A stretch of DNA of 64,000 nucleotides from assembly GCA_963556495.2 (NCBI GenBank), contig OY747715.1:1619739-1683738 (forward strand). Direction: 5' to 3'. A model generated the notes under the pieces. The model was not told where the DNA came from, did not search any database, and saw nothing but the letters and a program-made list of their open reading frames with translations. The DNA comes from Valencia hispanica. Its lineage: Eukaryota > Chordata > Actinopteri > Cyprinodontiformes > Valenciidae. Shown here piece after piece: positions 37,240 through 47,666 of this stretch. Position numbers and translations under genes: made by a program. Within the stretch, counting starts at the first letter, position 1, and each line of letters begins with the position of its first letter.

Positions 37240-37545
37240 CGGAGGTTCTTTACCCCAGTGAATCTGCCCCCCCACCCACTTGAAAAGTAAAATCTAATAG
37301 GCGGAGCGGTTAGTGCTTCGTTTGTGCAGATTTGTGCAGGTAAAATTATCGTTTGTGCTGCTTTGGTTTCTGAGATATAACAAGTTTTATTTTTGCGTGA
37401 TGACGTCACCGCCCCCCCAGACAGCTCCAAAACGGACCAAAGTAGTCTACTTTTTAAGTTCTTCGTTTGTGCAGATTTGATCAGTTAAAATGATCGATTG
37501 TGTTGCTACGGTTTCTGATATATTCAAAAAGTTATTTCCAGCCTA
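37240..37545. repeat. Left copy of a long inverted repeat bounding an 8-kb segment
   Basis: The sequence from TGCCCCCCCACCCACTTGA through GTGCTGCTTTGGTTTCTGA to GACAGCTCCAAAACGGACC recurs inverted at 44930-45232. Each arm holds two related 65-bp sub-repeats (GTGCTTCGTTTGTGCAGATT and TTCTTCGTTTGTGCAGATTT). Paired subterminal repeats of this type are usual in large DNA transposons. Confidence 0.8.
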
Positions 37546-38335
37546 AACCATAATAACACTGCTGTTCGTGGTTCTGTGGGTTTAAACACAGCTGTAGAAC
37601 TCTGTTATGTAAACATCCACTTTTCTTGTGCTTGCTGTGGTATTAGTTTTTATGAATGTTTTGTATGTTTCAGAACATAAACATGTTCATAAGGTGGTGG
37701 TTATTAAACCAGAGCTGAAATGAACACAAGATAGACTAAAATTTGCATTTGATTCTCTTAAAACTGGCATCACAGGTGAAGTGATTGAAGTGAACCTACA
37801 GTGTTTTTTCAGTCAGTTTGTATGATTTTGCTTTTAACCATATAAGTTTATTATTATTATTATGGAGAGGAAAAACTCCCCTTTAACAGGAAGAAGCCTC
37901 CAGCAGAACCAGAACCAGAACCAGGCTCAGTAGGAGCGGCCATCTGCCACGACCGTCTGGGGGTTTGAGAAGACAGAGCAGAAACACAGAAGGAACAGAA
38001 GATCTGATATAAGAGAACTTTCTATGTTACAGAAAGTAAAAAGTTGATAACAGGACACAGTGGATGTTCAGTTACTGGGAGCATCATCCCAGTCGATGCC
38101 CCCCGTCCAACAGGGCATTGCAGCCAAGCAGGATACCAGACCAGGTATATCTTCTATGGAGAGAAAAACACTGAGAGAAAACAAAGTTAATAGTCGAAAT
38201 AACAGCAAATAATACAACTGGAGAGTAGTAGGAGAGAAAAGTAGCAGAGTGAAGAAAAGTGGTCAGTCTGTCCTCCAGCAGTCTAAGCCTATAGCAGCAT
38301 AACTACAGAGATAGCTCAGGATGACCTTAGCCACT

Positions 38336-41184
38336 CTAACTATAAGCTTTATCAAAAAGGAAAGTTTTAAGCCTGGCCTTAAAAGTAAACAGAGTGTCTG
38401 CCTCACGGACTAAAGCTGGGAGCTGGTTCCACAGGAGAGGAGCCTGATAACTAAAAGATCTGCCTCCCATTCTACTTTTAGAAATCCTAGGAACTACAAG
38501 TAAACCTGCAGTCTGAGAGCGAAGGGCTCTGTTAGGAACATAAGGACCAATCAGATCTCTGATGTATGATGGAGCTTGATTATTAAGGGCTTTGTATGTA
38601 AGAAGAAGGATCTTAAATTCTATTCTGGATTTAACAGGGAGCCAATGAAGGGAAGCTAAAACAGGAGAAATGTGATCTCTCTTTTTAATATTCATCAGAA
38701 CTCTTGCTGCAGCATTTTGGATCAACTGAAGGCTTTTAATGGCATTTTGTGGACTTCCTGATAGTAAAGAATTACAGTAGTCCAGCCTTGAGGTAACAAA
38801 TGCATGGACTAGTTTCTCAGCATCACTCCTGGACAGGATGTTTCTAATTTTAGCAATATTCCGGAGGTGAAAGAAAGAAATCCTAGAAACCTGTTTAATA
38901 TGGGATTTAAATGTCAAGTCTTGGTCAAAAATAACGCCGAGGTTCTTTACGTTATTACTGGGGGCCAATTTAATGCCATCCAGATGAAGTGATTGACTAA
39001 TCAGTTTCTGTTTAAGAACTTCTGGTCCAAAGACAGAAACTTCTGTCTTGTCAGAATTTAAAAGCAAAAAGTTTAGGTTCATCCATGTTTTTATGTCTTC
39101 CAGACATGCCTGTAATCTACCTAACTGACTGGGTTCATCAGGATTTATGGATAAATATAGTTGTGTATCATCGGCATAGCTGTGGAAATTTATCCCATGC
39201 TGTCTAATGATTCTACCAGTTGGAAGCATATATATGGTGAACAGAATTGGTCCAAGCACAGAACCCTGTGGAACTCCACAAGTAACCCTTGAGAGTGAAG
39301 AAGATTTATCATTTAGATGAACAAACTGGAATCTATCAGACAAATATGATTTAAACCAGCCTAGTGCTGTTCCTTTGATCCCTGCAACATGTTCAAGCCT
39401 TTCTAAGAGAATATTATGATCGACTGTGTCAAAAGCAGCACTGAGATCTAACAAAACCAGAACAGACACCAGTCCATTATCTGAGGCCATGAGAATATCA
39501 TTAGTAACCTTCACCAGTGCTGTTTCAGTGCTATGATGAGCTCTAAAACCTGACTGAAACTCTTCAAACAGCTCGTTACTGTTTAGATGTTCACAGACTT
39601 GATTAGCAACTATTTTCTCAAGGACTTTGGATAAGAAAGGAAGGTTAGATATAGGTCTGTAATTCACTAAGTCATCTTGATCAAGGGAAGGTTTCTTGAG
39701 TAAAGGTTAAATTACAAGTATTTTAAATTCCTGTGGTACGTATCCGTTTACTAAGGATAGATTCATCATATCCAAAATGGGGCCAGGAACCAAATGGAAC
39801 ACTTCTTTAAATAATTTGGTTGGGATTGGGTCCAACATACAAGTTGAAGGTTTAGATGAGGCTAATATTTTTGATAATTCTGAAAGCTCGACTGAATCAA
39901 AACAGCCTAAGCACAACTGAGGTTCTACAGTTCTTCCCGATACTGCCTCATTTACTGAGGAAGAAGTAATCATGTTTGGGAGGATGCCAATGATTTTATT
40001 TTTAATAGAATTAATTTTATTTATGAAGAATCCCATAAAATCATCACTGCTAAGAGCTGGGGGAATAGTTGGCTCAACAGAGCTATGACTCTGTGTAAGT
40101 TTGGCAACTGTACTAAAAAGAAACCTAGGATTGTTTTTATTTGCCTCTATTAATGATTAAAAAAATATGCTGTTCTAGCTTGTCGAAGGGTCTTTTTATA
40201 CAGCAGTAGACTGTTATTCCAGGTTAAATAGGAATCCTCTAGGTGTGTAGAGCGCCATTTTCTCTCCAACTTCCTAGTATTCTGCTTTAAAGTACGCAAC
40301 TCTGCATTAAACCAAGGAGTCAGCCTCCTATGGCTAGCCACTTTCTTTTTTAAGGGGGCTACACTATCTAATGCCAAACGCAATGAGGACGTAACGCTGC
40401 GAACCAGACCATCAATTTCTGAAGGGTTAGAGACAGAATTGCTGCCATCCACTGTGTTACTCTGAGAAACTAAGGAAAGTAAGAATGGAACAGATTCTTT
40501 AAAAATTGTTACAGCATCGTCTGATAAAGCTCTACTATAATGAAATTTTCTTTCAGATTTAAAATGGTCAGTTAAAGTAAATTCAAAAGTTATCAAGAAG
40601 TGATCAGACAGGACTGGGTTGTGTGGGTGGACGGTTATTTCCTCACACTCAATACCGTATGTCAGTACAAGGTCCAAAGTGTGTTTACCCGAGTGGGTCG
40701 ATCCCTGTACTTTTTGAGTAAAGCCAATTGAGTCTAAAATAGCATTGAAGGCTGCATTTAGGCTATCACTTTCAGTATCCACATGAATATTAAAGTCCCC
40801 CACTATAATAACCTTATCAGTATTTAATACTAAATCAGATAAAAAATGTGAGATCTGATCCAAGAATTGAGAGTAAGGGCCTGGTGGACGATACAAAACC
40901 ACAAACAAAAATGGTCTTAATGTTTTGCAACTTGGATGAGGAAAATTAAGGGTTAGATGTTCAAAAGAACTGTAGCTATCAATTGGTCTGGGACTAATTA
41001 GTAAATCAGAACGGAAAATGGTTGCAACTCCTCCTCCTCGCCCAGTATTTCTAGGAATGTGAAAATTTAAATGACTGGAAGGAGTTGACTCATTTATACT
41101 GACATAATCCTCCTGCTGCAGCCAGGTTTCTGTGAGACAAAGGAAATCAATGTGATTATCACAAATCAAGTCATTTACTAACAA
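38336..41184 (-). pseudogene. LINE ORF2: endonuclease and reverse transcriptase, broken
   Basis: The endonuclease part shows [21 protein letters not shown] and VLSDHFLI, the conserved APE-type blocks. The reverse transcriptase shows [68 protein letters not shown] and SYADDTQLY, so the catalytic YADD box is intact. The frame is broken twice: a shift at the 40150 boundary, and one stop at 39707 between the KILVI and PLLKKPS segments. Otherwise the 443-codon RT block (39667-38336) is open to its natural end. Confidence 0.92.
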
Positions 41185-41432
41185 AGTATTTGAGGAGAGA
41201 GATCTTATGTTTAATAAACCACATTTAATAGATTTATTTTCTGTTCAGTCAAAGTTGTATTTATTTTTATGAGATTTCCATAATTTGCTTTTGTTGGCTT
41301 AACTTTTAATCCATTTAATTTTGGCCGTGGGCAAGACACTGTTTCTATAGGGTAATGGGTGGATAACAGTACAGAAGCAGCAGAGAGGTGGGTTAAACTA
41401 CGACTCTGCTTCCTGGTCTGGACCCTGGGTTG

Positions 41433-41810
41433 TCAGTGTTTTGGAGGACTAATAAATTCGGCCATATTCCTAGAAAGAAGAGCTGCTCCATCCAAAGTGG
41501 GATGGATGCCGTCTCTCCGGATCAGACCAGGTTTTCCCCAAAATGTTCTCCAGTTATCAATGTACCCCACATCGTTTGCAGGACACCACCCAGACAACCA
41601 TTGATGGAATGACAGCATGCGGCTAAACATGTCGTCACTGGTCCGATCAGGCAGGGGACCAGAAAAGATTACCGAGTCGGACATTGTTTTGGCAAACGTA
41701 CACACCGAAGCAACACTAATTTTAGTGACCTCCGATTGGCGTAACCGGGTGTCATCACCGCCAGCGTGAATAACAATCTTACTGTATTTACGCTTAGATT
41801 CATTTTCCAA
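41433..41810 (-). pseudogene. LINE ORF1 fragment with SGNH-esterase motifs
   Basis: The peptide has KIVIHAGGDDTRL (block III-like, usually GxND) and RRDGIHPTLDGAALL (block V, with the DxxH pair). CR1/L2-type LINEs encode such an esterase domain in ORF1. The N-terminal part with the catalytic Ser block is missing because the element is truncated at about 41815. Confidence 0.7.
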
Positions 41811-42260
41811 AATAGTGTTTTCCCATTGTAAATGTTAGATTTTTCCTTTTGTTCTAAAAGTAATTCCAAAAATAACAATAATTTTAGTTGACATTTCCAT
41901 ATCTTTCAAAATACAACAAATTGTTTAGTACATCTTTATGAATTCTATCTTCTTTTTTGCAGCTCTAGCCATTTTATTTGGAACTGAAAAGTTGGCTGAC
42001 CCGTGACTTTGCTCATGAGATCAACACATAATAAATACTACAAATTTATTGAAAGAAAAATGTTACCTTCAAGAGGATACAGGTGACGTTGACTGGGTTT
42101 GAAAAGCAAATATACCTTATTGAAAAAGAAAAGAGTTCAAAAGTGACTTGATTTTGAAAAATGACTTTATATGAAAGACTGAACATGCTGATAACACAAC
42201 TTAGCCAAATGAACACATGTAACAGTAATAAAACAAAAGACAGAATACAAGCAATGCTCA

Positions 42261-43941
42261 TTATACTGTGTATAACACAGCATGGGGTTGTAACTTTTGG
42301 TTTTCAGATGCCGTGTTCACTCCATTTGCCAGGTCATCGTAGAACTCCCAGACACATGGAGCTCTCCTGCAGTAGGCAGTGTAGTGCCCCAAACCACCAC
42401 TGGACAAGCTTCCTTGGAAAGCAATCAACGCCCTCAAAGTGAAAGTCTTGCCTTGGAGAACCAGATCGGCAGGACATTCATTCAAGGAAACCTCTTTTTT
42501 GTTTGCAAGGTCAGTATCGATCCATACTATATCTCCAATCTTGTAGCTGTGAGTAACTGTCCCTGCACAGAGTTCCTTTCCTGAGGTGCTGTCTTCTGTT
42601 TTGAAATCTGGTGGACATAGAGATGCATTGGAGATTGGCCTGAGGCAGGGAGACTCAGGTAGGCTGAGTCCTGCTTCCACAGCAGTGCCAAGATGAGCCA
42701 TACAAGAACCTGTGAGGACAGAAATGGCAGGAGAAACAAGAGGCACTTCCCTCGTCATCCCTTTACTGAGATAGCAGTATTTTGAAGAGCAGTATTTGGT
42801 GAAATAAACACTTGAAATGTTCCTTATTGTTTTTTCAATGACAGTGGAGATGTTGCACTGAGCATCAATTTGGAGGGCACCAGACCTCAATTGGACTGCT
42901 TCAAACATTGCACTAAGCAACTCTGCCCTCCTCTTGTAGGTTTGTTGGGTCACACCATCTGTGGCAATGGCTTTCACCAACTGCAAGACTGGGTTTTCGC
43001 TGTCTTTCATAACAGCATTTTGAAATGATGAGGTGTCGCAGAAGGCACAACATAAGCACTGAACTAATGCGTCAAATCCACAGGTATTGATTACAGAGAT
43101 TGGTGATTCCCCAAATCTAATAGGCTGGTGAAGGCTTCCATTTTTTAATAATCCCAACTTCCCTCTTTTGGCTCCAAAGATTCATCTGCATTGAGCCACT
43201 CAGTACAAGGAGAGAGGTAGGAGGTCCTCTTCCTTTTTTTGGGTGGACCAGCTTGGCCCCTCCAGTTCTCAACGGCATCTTCATCAAGTAGATTAACATT
43301 TGCATCAGATCCCACAAATTGTTGAGCATCCATTTTTATTTTCTCTTCTTCACTGTGAGTAGTCATGGATCCTGGATTAATATCTGTCACTGTCAGTGAG
43401 TCCACTGTTGCCTCACCTTTGTTTTTTTCTTGTGCAGAACATATCCGCATATTTCCTTCGATGAAGGAAAGATGACGAGCAATGAAGCGGTCAGCTCGGA
43501 TAGGCGAGTTTTCATGTTTAAAAAGGCCATGTTTTATGTTTTTGAACTCCACTTCAACAGTGGCTGAGCTTGCTGTGATGCTGGTGCTTTTGAAGAGAGG
43601 GACCATTATTCCTGTCCAGAGTGGCAAGTAACTTGCTAGTCTTATTATATGTGGAGGTAAAGGTACCTCAAGCTGAAAGGCCTGACAGTTTTCTTGTCCA
43701 GAAGAAATGCCACTGGAGTCTACCTCTGTTTCACCATCACTTTCCTGATCACTGATTTCCAAAACTGACCAGATGTTATGTTTATTCAGCTTCACAAAAG
43801 TGTACAGGGCCTTTGCTGACATATTGTCTTCTAGCTGATGACTCATCTCTATCCATACCGGGGCAGCTGGAGTGGCTATTTTGCCATTTTGGAATATGGC
43901 TTCTTTTGAATTGCAAAGGACTGCAATGGCTTTCGAGGCAT
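42261..43941 (-). CDS. Ubiquitin-specific-protease-like protein, partial and probably element-borne
   Basis: The exon begins after an acceptor (CTGATTTAG|AT) at 43941 and runs to a stop at 42261. One frame (to 43145) and a second (from about 43157) overlap in different phases, so there is probably a frameshift near 43160. The N-terminal half contains LPPHIIRLASYLPLWTGIMV and FKHENSPIRADRFIARHLSF, then a basic patch PPKKRKR. The C-terminal half is a small USP fold: Cys box NTCGFDALVQCLC, His box GLGHYTAYCRRA and FYDDL for the third catalytic residue. All three catalytic positions look present. No 5' exon was found. The N-terminal half looks to me like a transposase C-terminus, but this is recollection, not proof. 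The inverted repeats at 37.2 and 45.2 kb suggest transposon cargo. Confidence 0.65.
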
Positions 43942-44594
43942 CTAAATCAGAATTAAAAGAAACTATGATTAGGATGGATCAAATGATGACTTCTGACCTA
44001 CGCTATATAATCAGCATGGAGATAAAAACTTAATTCTCCAACCTAAACATAGGGATTTTTAGTGCAGTAGCACATAGGGCTACTTAAATTGCATTGTTGG
44101 TATTATTCTGTGTCTGAATGTTGTTTTATACATTAACATGTACTGTACAGCACTTTGGTCCAGTGTACTGGTTGTTTTTTAAGTGCTTTATTAAATGTGT
44201 TTTTTGAATCTGCAAATAAAAGTAACCGTTTTTAAAAATGTTAATAAATGAAAAAATCACTCTTTCTGGCTTGATTCAGTGAATTTTACGATGTGTACTA
44301 CACTGTGTGTTTGCTCAATATCTAAAAACATGTATACTATACAATGTATTAACTAAGTATCTAAAGATTAATTGAAATATACTCTTACCTTGTTCAAAAA
44401 ATACAAAGGGTTGTAAAAATAAACAAAACCACTTGAAATACCTTTCATGCCAAACTTTTATTTGATGCAAAGACTGCTAGCTTGTTCGTTTGTTGTAAAA
44501 ATGATGGCAATTCAGATTGTTCTATTTATTTAAATAAAGATTATATTTGAATAGGAAAGATCCACTTTAACATATGTCTAGCATGTCTCATGTG

Positions 44595-44680
44595 ATCAGC
44601 AGGGGGATGTGTGGGACAGTGACTAAGACAGGTGCAGAGCCTATAACCTCTGTCAAGGGTTCGCCTCCTCGATATGTGCA
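44595..44680 (+). mobile_element. Possible SINE or tRNA-like fragment
   Basis: GGGACAGTGACTAAGACAGG followed by GGGTTCGCCTCC resembles the A-box region and B box of a tRNA-derived SINE similar to the one at 26711. The 3' part is not recognisable. Confidence 0.4.
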
Positions 44681-44814
44681 TGTTTGTTTTTTTATGAACT
44701 AGAATCTTGAATTTATAAAAGGAACATAATTGAACAAGTAAAATTTATTAATGTACATGTGCAACAAATTTAGATCATAAAAACATAAGGAGACATGGTT
44801 TTCTTGCAGAACTT

Positions 44815-44875
44815 TATTCAATTCAATTCAACAAATTCAAAAATACTTTATTGATCCCAGAAGGAAATCAAGTCA
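44815..44875 (-). mobile_element. Short LINE tail remnant
   Basis: AAATACTTTATTGATCCCAG plus AAGGAAAT is the antisense of a motif frequent at fish LINE 3' ends. Only about 60 bp can be assigned. Confidence 0.45.
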
Positions 44876-44929
44876 TTGAACACATTTATACACAAAAGGC
44901 ACACGACCATTTGAAAAAACATTTTCAAG

Positions 44930-45232
44930 TGTATATCTCAAACGGTAGCAGCACAAACTTTAATTTTACCTGCACAACTCAGCACAAACGAAGCACTAAC
45001 AAAGTAGACTACTTTGGTCCGTTTTGGAGCTGTCTGGGGGGACGGTGACCTTTGAATGACCTATAAAATAAAGTTTAATATCTCAAAAACCAAAGCAGCA
45101 CAAACGATAATTTTACCTGCACAAATCTGCAGAAACGAAGCACTAACCGCTCCACCTATTAGATTTTACTTTTCAAGTGGGTGGGGGGGCAGCTTCACTG
45201 GGGTCGGGTCTTCTCTAAAATTCGGAAAGATC
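44930..45232. repeat. Right copy of the long inverted repeat
   Basis: Inverted relative to 37240-37545, with the same blocks in reverse order: GGTCCGTTTTGGAGCTGTC, ACCAAAGCAGCACAAACGA, and TCAAGTGGGTGGGGGGGCA at the outer edge. Together with the left copy it encloses the LINE and the USP-like gene. Confidence 0.8.
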
Positions 45233-45809
45233 CTCCGCTATACCTTTAAACAAAAGATGCTTTTTCAGTACAGTTCAAAGACAAGAACAGTTTCGAGACT
45301 TTTCTTGATTATGAGTGTATGTATATATATATATATATATATGTATGTATATATGTATGTTTATATATGTTAGTTAACGGGAGCATACAGATACTGATAT
45401 AGATTTTAAAGTGGGTAGGCGAAATAAGCCACGGCTTCAGCCTACACCTTTTCGGCCCCCTTTTTTTCCCCCTGATTTATCTGGTATTATTATCTATCTA
45501 TCTATTTCTGTTGCTGTTTTTAATATGAATGAACCAGCATGATTATTGTGACCGAATAAAACCCAATAAACAAAAGCAAAAAAAAACTCTTGTTCCCATT
45601 TCTTTAGTTTGAATTGTTAAAAAAATCTCCCTCCAAATGAGGTTTAACAGAGAAAACCTGAATTGGAAAATAAATAAAATTTGTCGTCTAAAAAATGTTA
45701 ACAAAAAAAAAGTTTTTTAATTGCTTTGCATTTAATTTACAAATTTTATTTTAAAAAAGGCATCCGTTTGTTTATATTAGATTAAAAAATAAAGAAAATG
45801 TTTATGGAA

Positions 45810-46560
45810 CACTTTTAGCTTAGCTTCGCATAGTAAAGAAAACCTTTTCATAGTTTATATCCTGTTAACCTACTTAAAATCTGCTTTAGCTGATTGTTAG
45901 GTTGTAAACTAGCTTAGCCTTCCTTAGGCTAGGCTTAGTTAGATAAACTGAGATAGCTAAACTGTTTTATATTAGCTAACTATACTTAACTTTAGTTTAA
46001 CTTAACATGCTTTAGGTTTCCTTATCTTAGTTAGGAGAACGTTAGATCAGTTTAGATTAGCCAAATTCACCTAGTTAGAATTAGCCTAGTTTAGCCATAG
46101 ATTGGCTTAGTTAAGACAAACTAATATAACTAAAAACTAAACTAATATTAGTTAAATGGACTATCTTGATGTAAATTAAATTAAATTTGGTTAAGTGTGT
46201 TTTATGTTATCCTACCTTTAGTTAAGATTAGCTTAGATAAACCTAGCTAGGGTTAAATTAGTTTAGCTATCTTTAGTTTGATTTAGTCTGTTTTAGGTTA
46301 GTTTAGCTTACTTGATACGGTTTGGCTAATATAAATTAGCTTTGTTCAGCTACTTTAGTTAGCTTACCTTGGTTTAGTTTAAGGTAAGCTAACGTAAGTA
46401 GGCTTAGGTTGTGTTTTTATCTTGTGAAGCGACCCTGAAAGGCGCTATTAAATAAAATGTATCATTATTATTATTAATATTAGGTAATCGTAGTTCGGTG
46501 TAGATTGGTTTTAGTTAAGCTTAGTTATTATTAGTAAGGAAACCCTTTGAGTGGTCAGTA
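45810..46560. repeat. Degenerate TTAG/CTAA-word region
   Basis: About 740 bp saturated with TTAG, TTAGTT and CTTAGTTAG words on both strands at irregular spacing, without a fixed unit. It looks like cryptic simple sequence produced by slippage. No gene is seen here. Confidence 0.7.
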
Positions 46561-47340
46561 TGACTAGAAAAACGCTTTTTAAAGTTCGGTCCATTTAAGC
46601 AGCTGAAAAGAATAAAAGCCTCAGTTTGTTTGAAAAAAAATATTTATTATTAGATTCTTTACATTCTAGAAATAATCATCAGTCACAATTTCAAAGACGC
46701 CAGAAAGCAAAAAAACATGACAAAAAACACCAAATTCACACATTCTTCTTAAAAAAGGATGAACTGCAGCGCCGCAGTGTGTAAAAGCTCCGATTATTAA
46801 AAACACTTCAGCTGCTCTTGGAGCTTCATGTAAAGCTTCAGGAAATGTTTCTCGTCTGAGTCGTAGATTCAAACGTTTCTCTATCATTTTCCTCCCCGCC
46901 GCCGTCCACAGGGTCTCCCTCTCTGCACCCCAGGGGCTCGACGCCACATGTCCCGTTCCTCATCAGGAGAAACACCAAAGCGCTTTTTGACCCGGTAAAG
47001 CCCAGCCTGCGGACCTTCAGAGTCTTTAGGGTCATCCAAGCGGGTCACGGAGTCAGGGCTCTAGTTCCCCTGGAAACCAAGGATTAAAGGTTCCTAGTCA
47101 CTCAGATCGACTTAAAACTAAAGTATTTCTTAATAATATGAATTTTAGAGGTATTGTTCAGTGTGGTGAAATCAGCTTGACAGCTGTTATTCCGTAATAA
47201 GAGAAAGATAAAGCTAGTTGTGGATATGAATCACCCGTCTGGTCTGTAGGTATGTTAGCCGGTGGTTCTCTCCTGTAGCGCTGCCGGATCAGAACCAGGA
47301 TGGAGCCAGCGAGACGCTCGGTCTGAAGGTGGCGGTTAGA
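46561..47340. other. Unassigned stretch downstream of rcsd1
   Basis: Unique sequence without a convincing exon. It may hold an extended rcsd1 3' UTR or the 3' end of another minus-strand gene: TATTTATTATTAG near 46640 contains a minus-strand AATAAA. Confidence 0.35.
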
Positions 47341-47350
47341 GGCCACAAAC

Positions 47351-47356
47351 TTTATT
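47351..47356 (-). terminator. Candidate rcsd1 polyadenylation signal
   Basis: AATAAA on the minus strand, about 310 nt after the rcsd1 stop codon (47667). The intervening 3' UTR includes a short Tc1-like remnant (GGCAGCATCATGATCTGGGC on plus). Confidence 0.55.
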
Positions 47357-47666
47357 GATCAAACATGAGGAGACGACGATGGGAGATCCCGCTGGAGGAG
47401 GCAGCATCATGATCTGGGCCGGTTTTTATTTCCTGGACGGATGGAGAACATCAACGATGGATCTGATCAGCAGAACCAGAACTTTTCTGGTTTGGGTCTC
47501 AGAGCTGGGATTGTTTCCAGCGGTTTGTCTCCTTTATCTGGTTTCTATCTTTTTGTGTTTTTGGTTCTGTCTGGAAGCGAACGTTACAGCCTGGTTCTGA
47601 TCCAGCAGCTGACGGCTGAATTCTTTTTTTTTTGGCGCCGTTTCAAACCGACTCGTAGATCAGAAA

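Larger units (their letters stand above)
37850..41815 (-). mobile_element. L2/CR1-group LINE, nearly complete but inactivated
   Basis: In transcript order the minus strand carries an SGNH-esterase-like ORF1 fragment (41810-41433), an apurinic endonuclease (41184-40150) and a reverse transcriptase (40036-38336), then a LINE 3' UTR (about 38200-37860). The 3' UTR matches the plus-strand LINE tail at 6490-6850. The 5' end is truncated near 41815. The coding region carries a frameshift near 40155 in a T run and a nonsense codon at 39707-39709, after which the same frame continues. The close match to 11262-11756 shows recent family activity in this genome. Confidence 0.9.
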
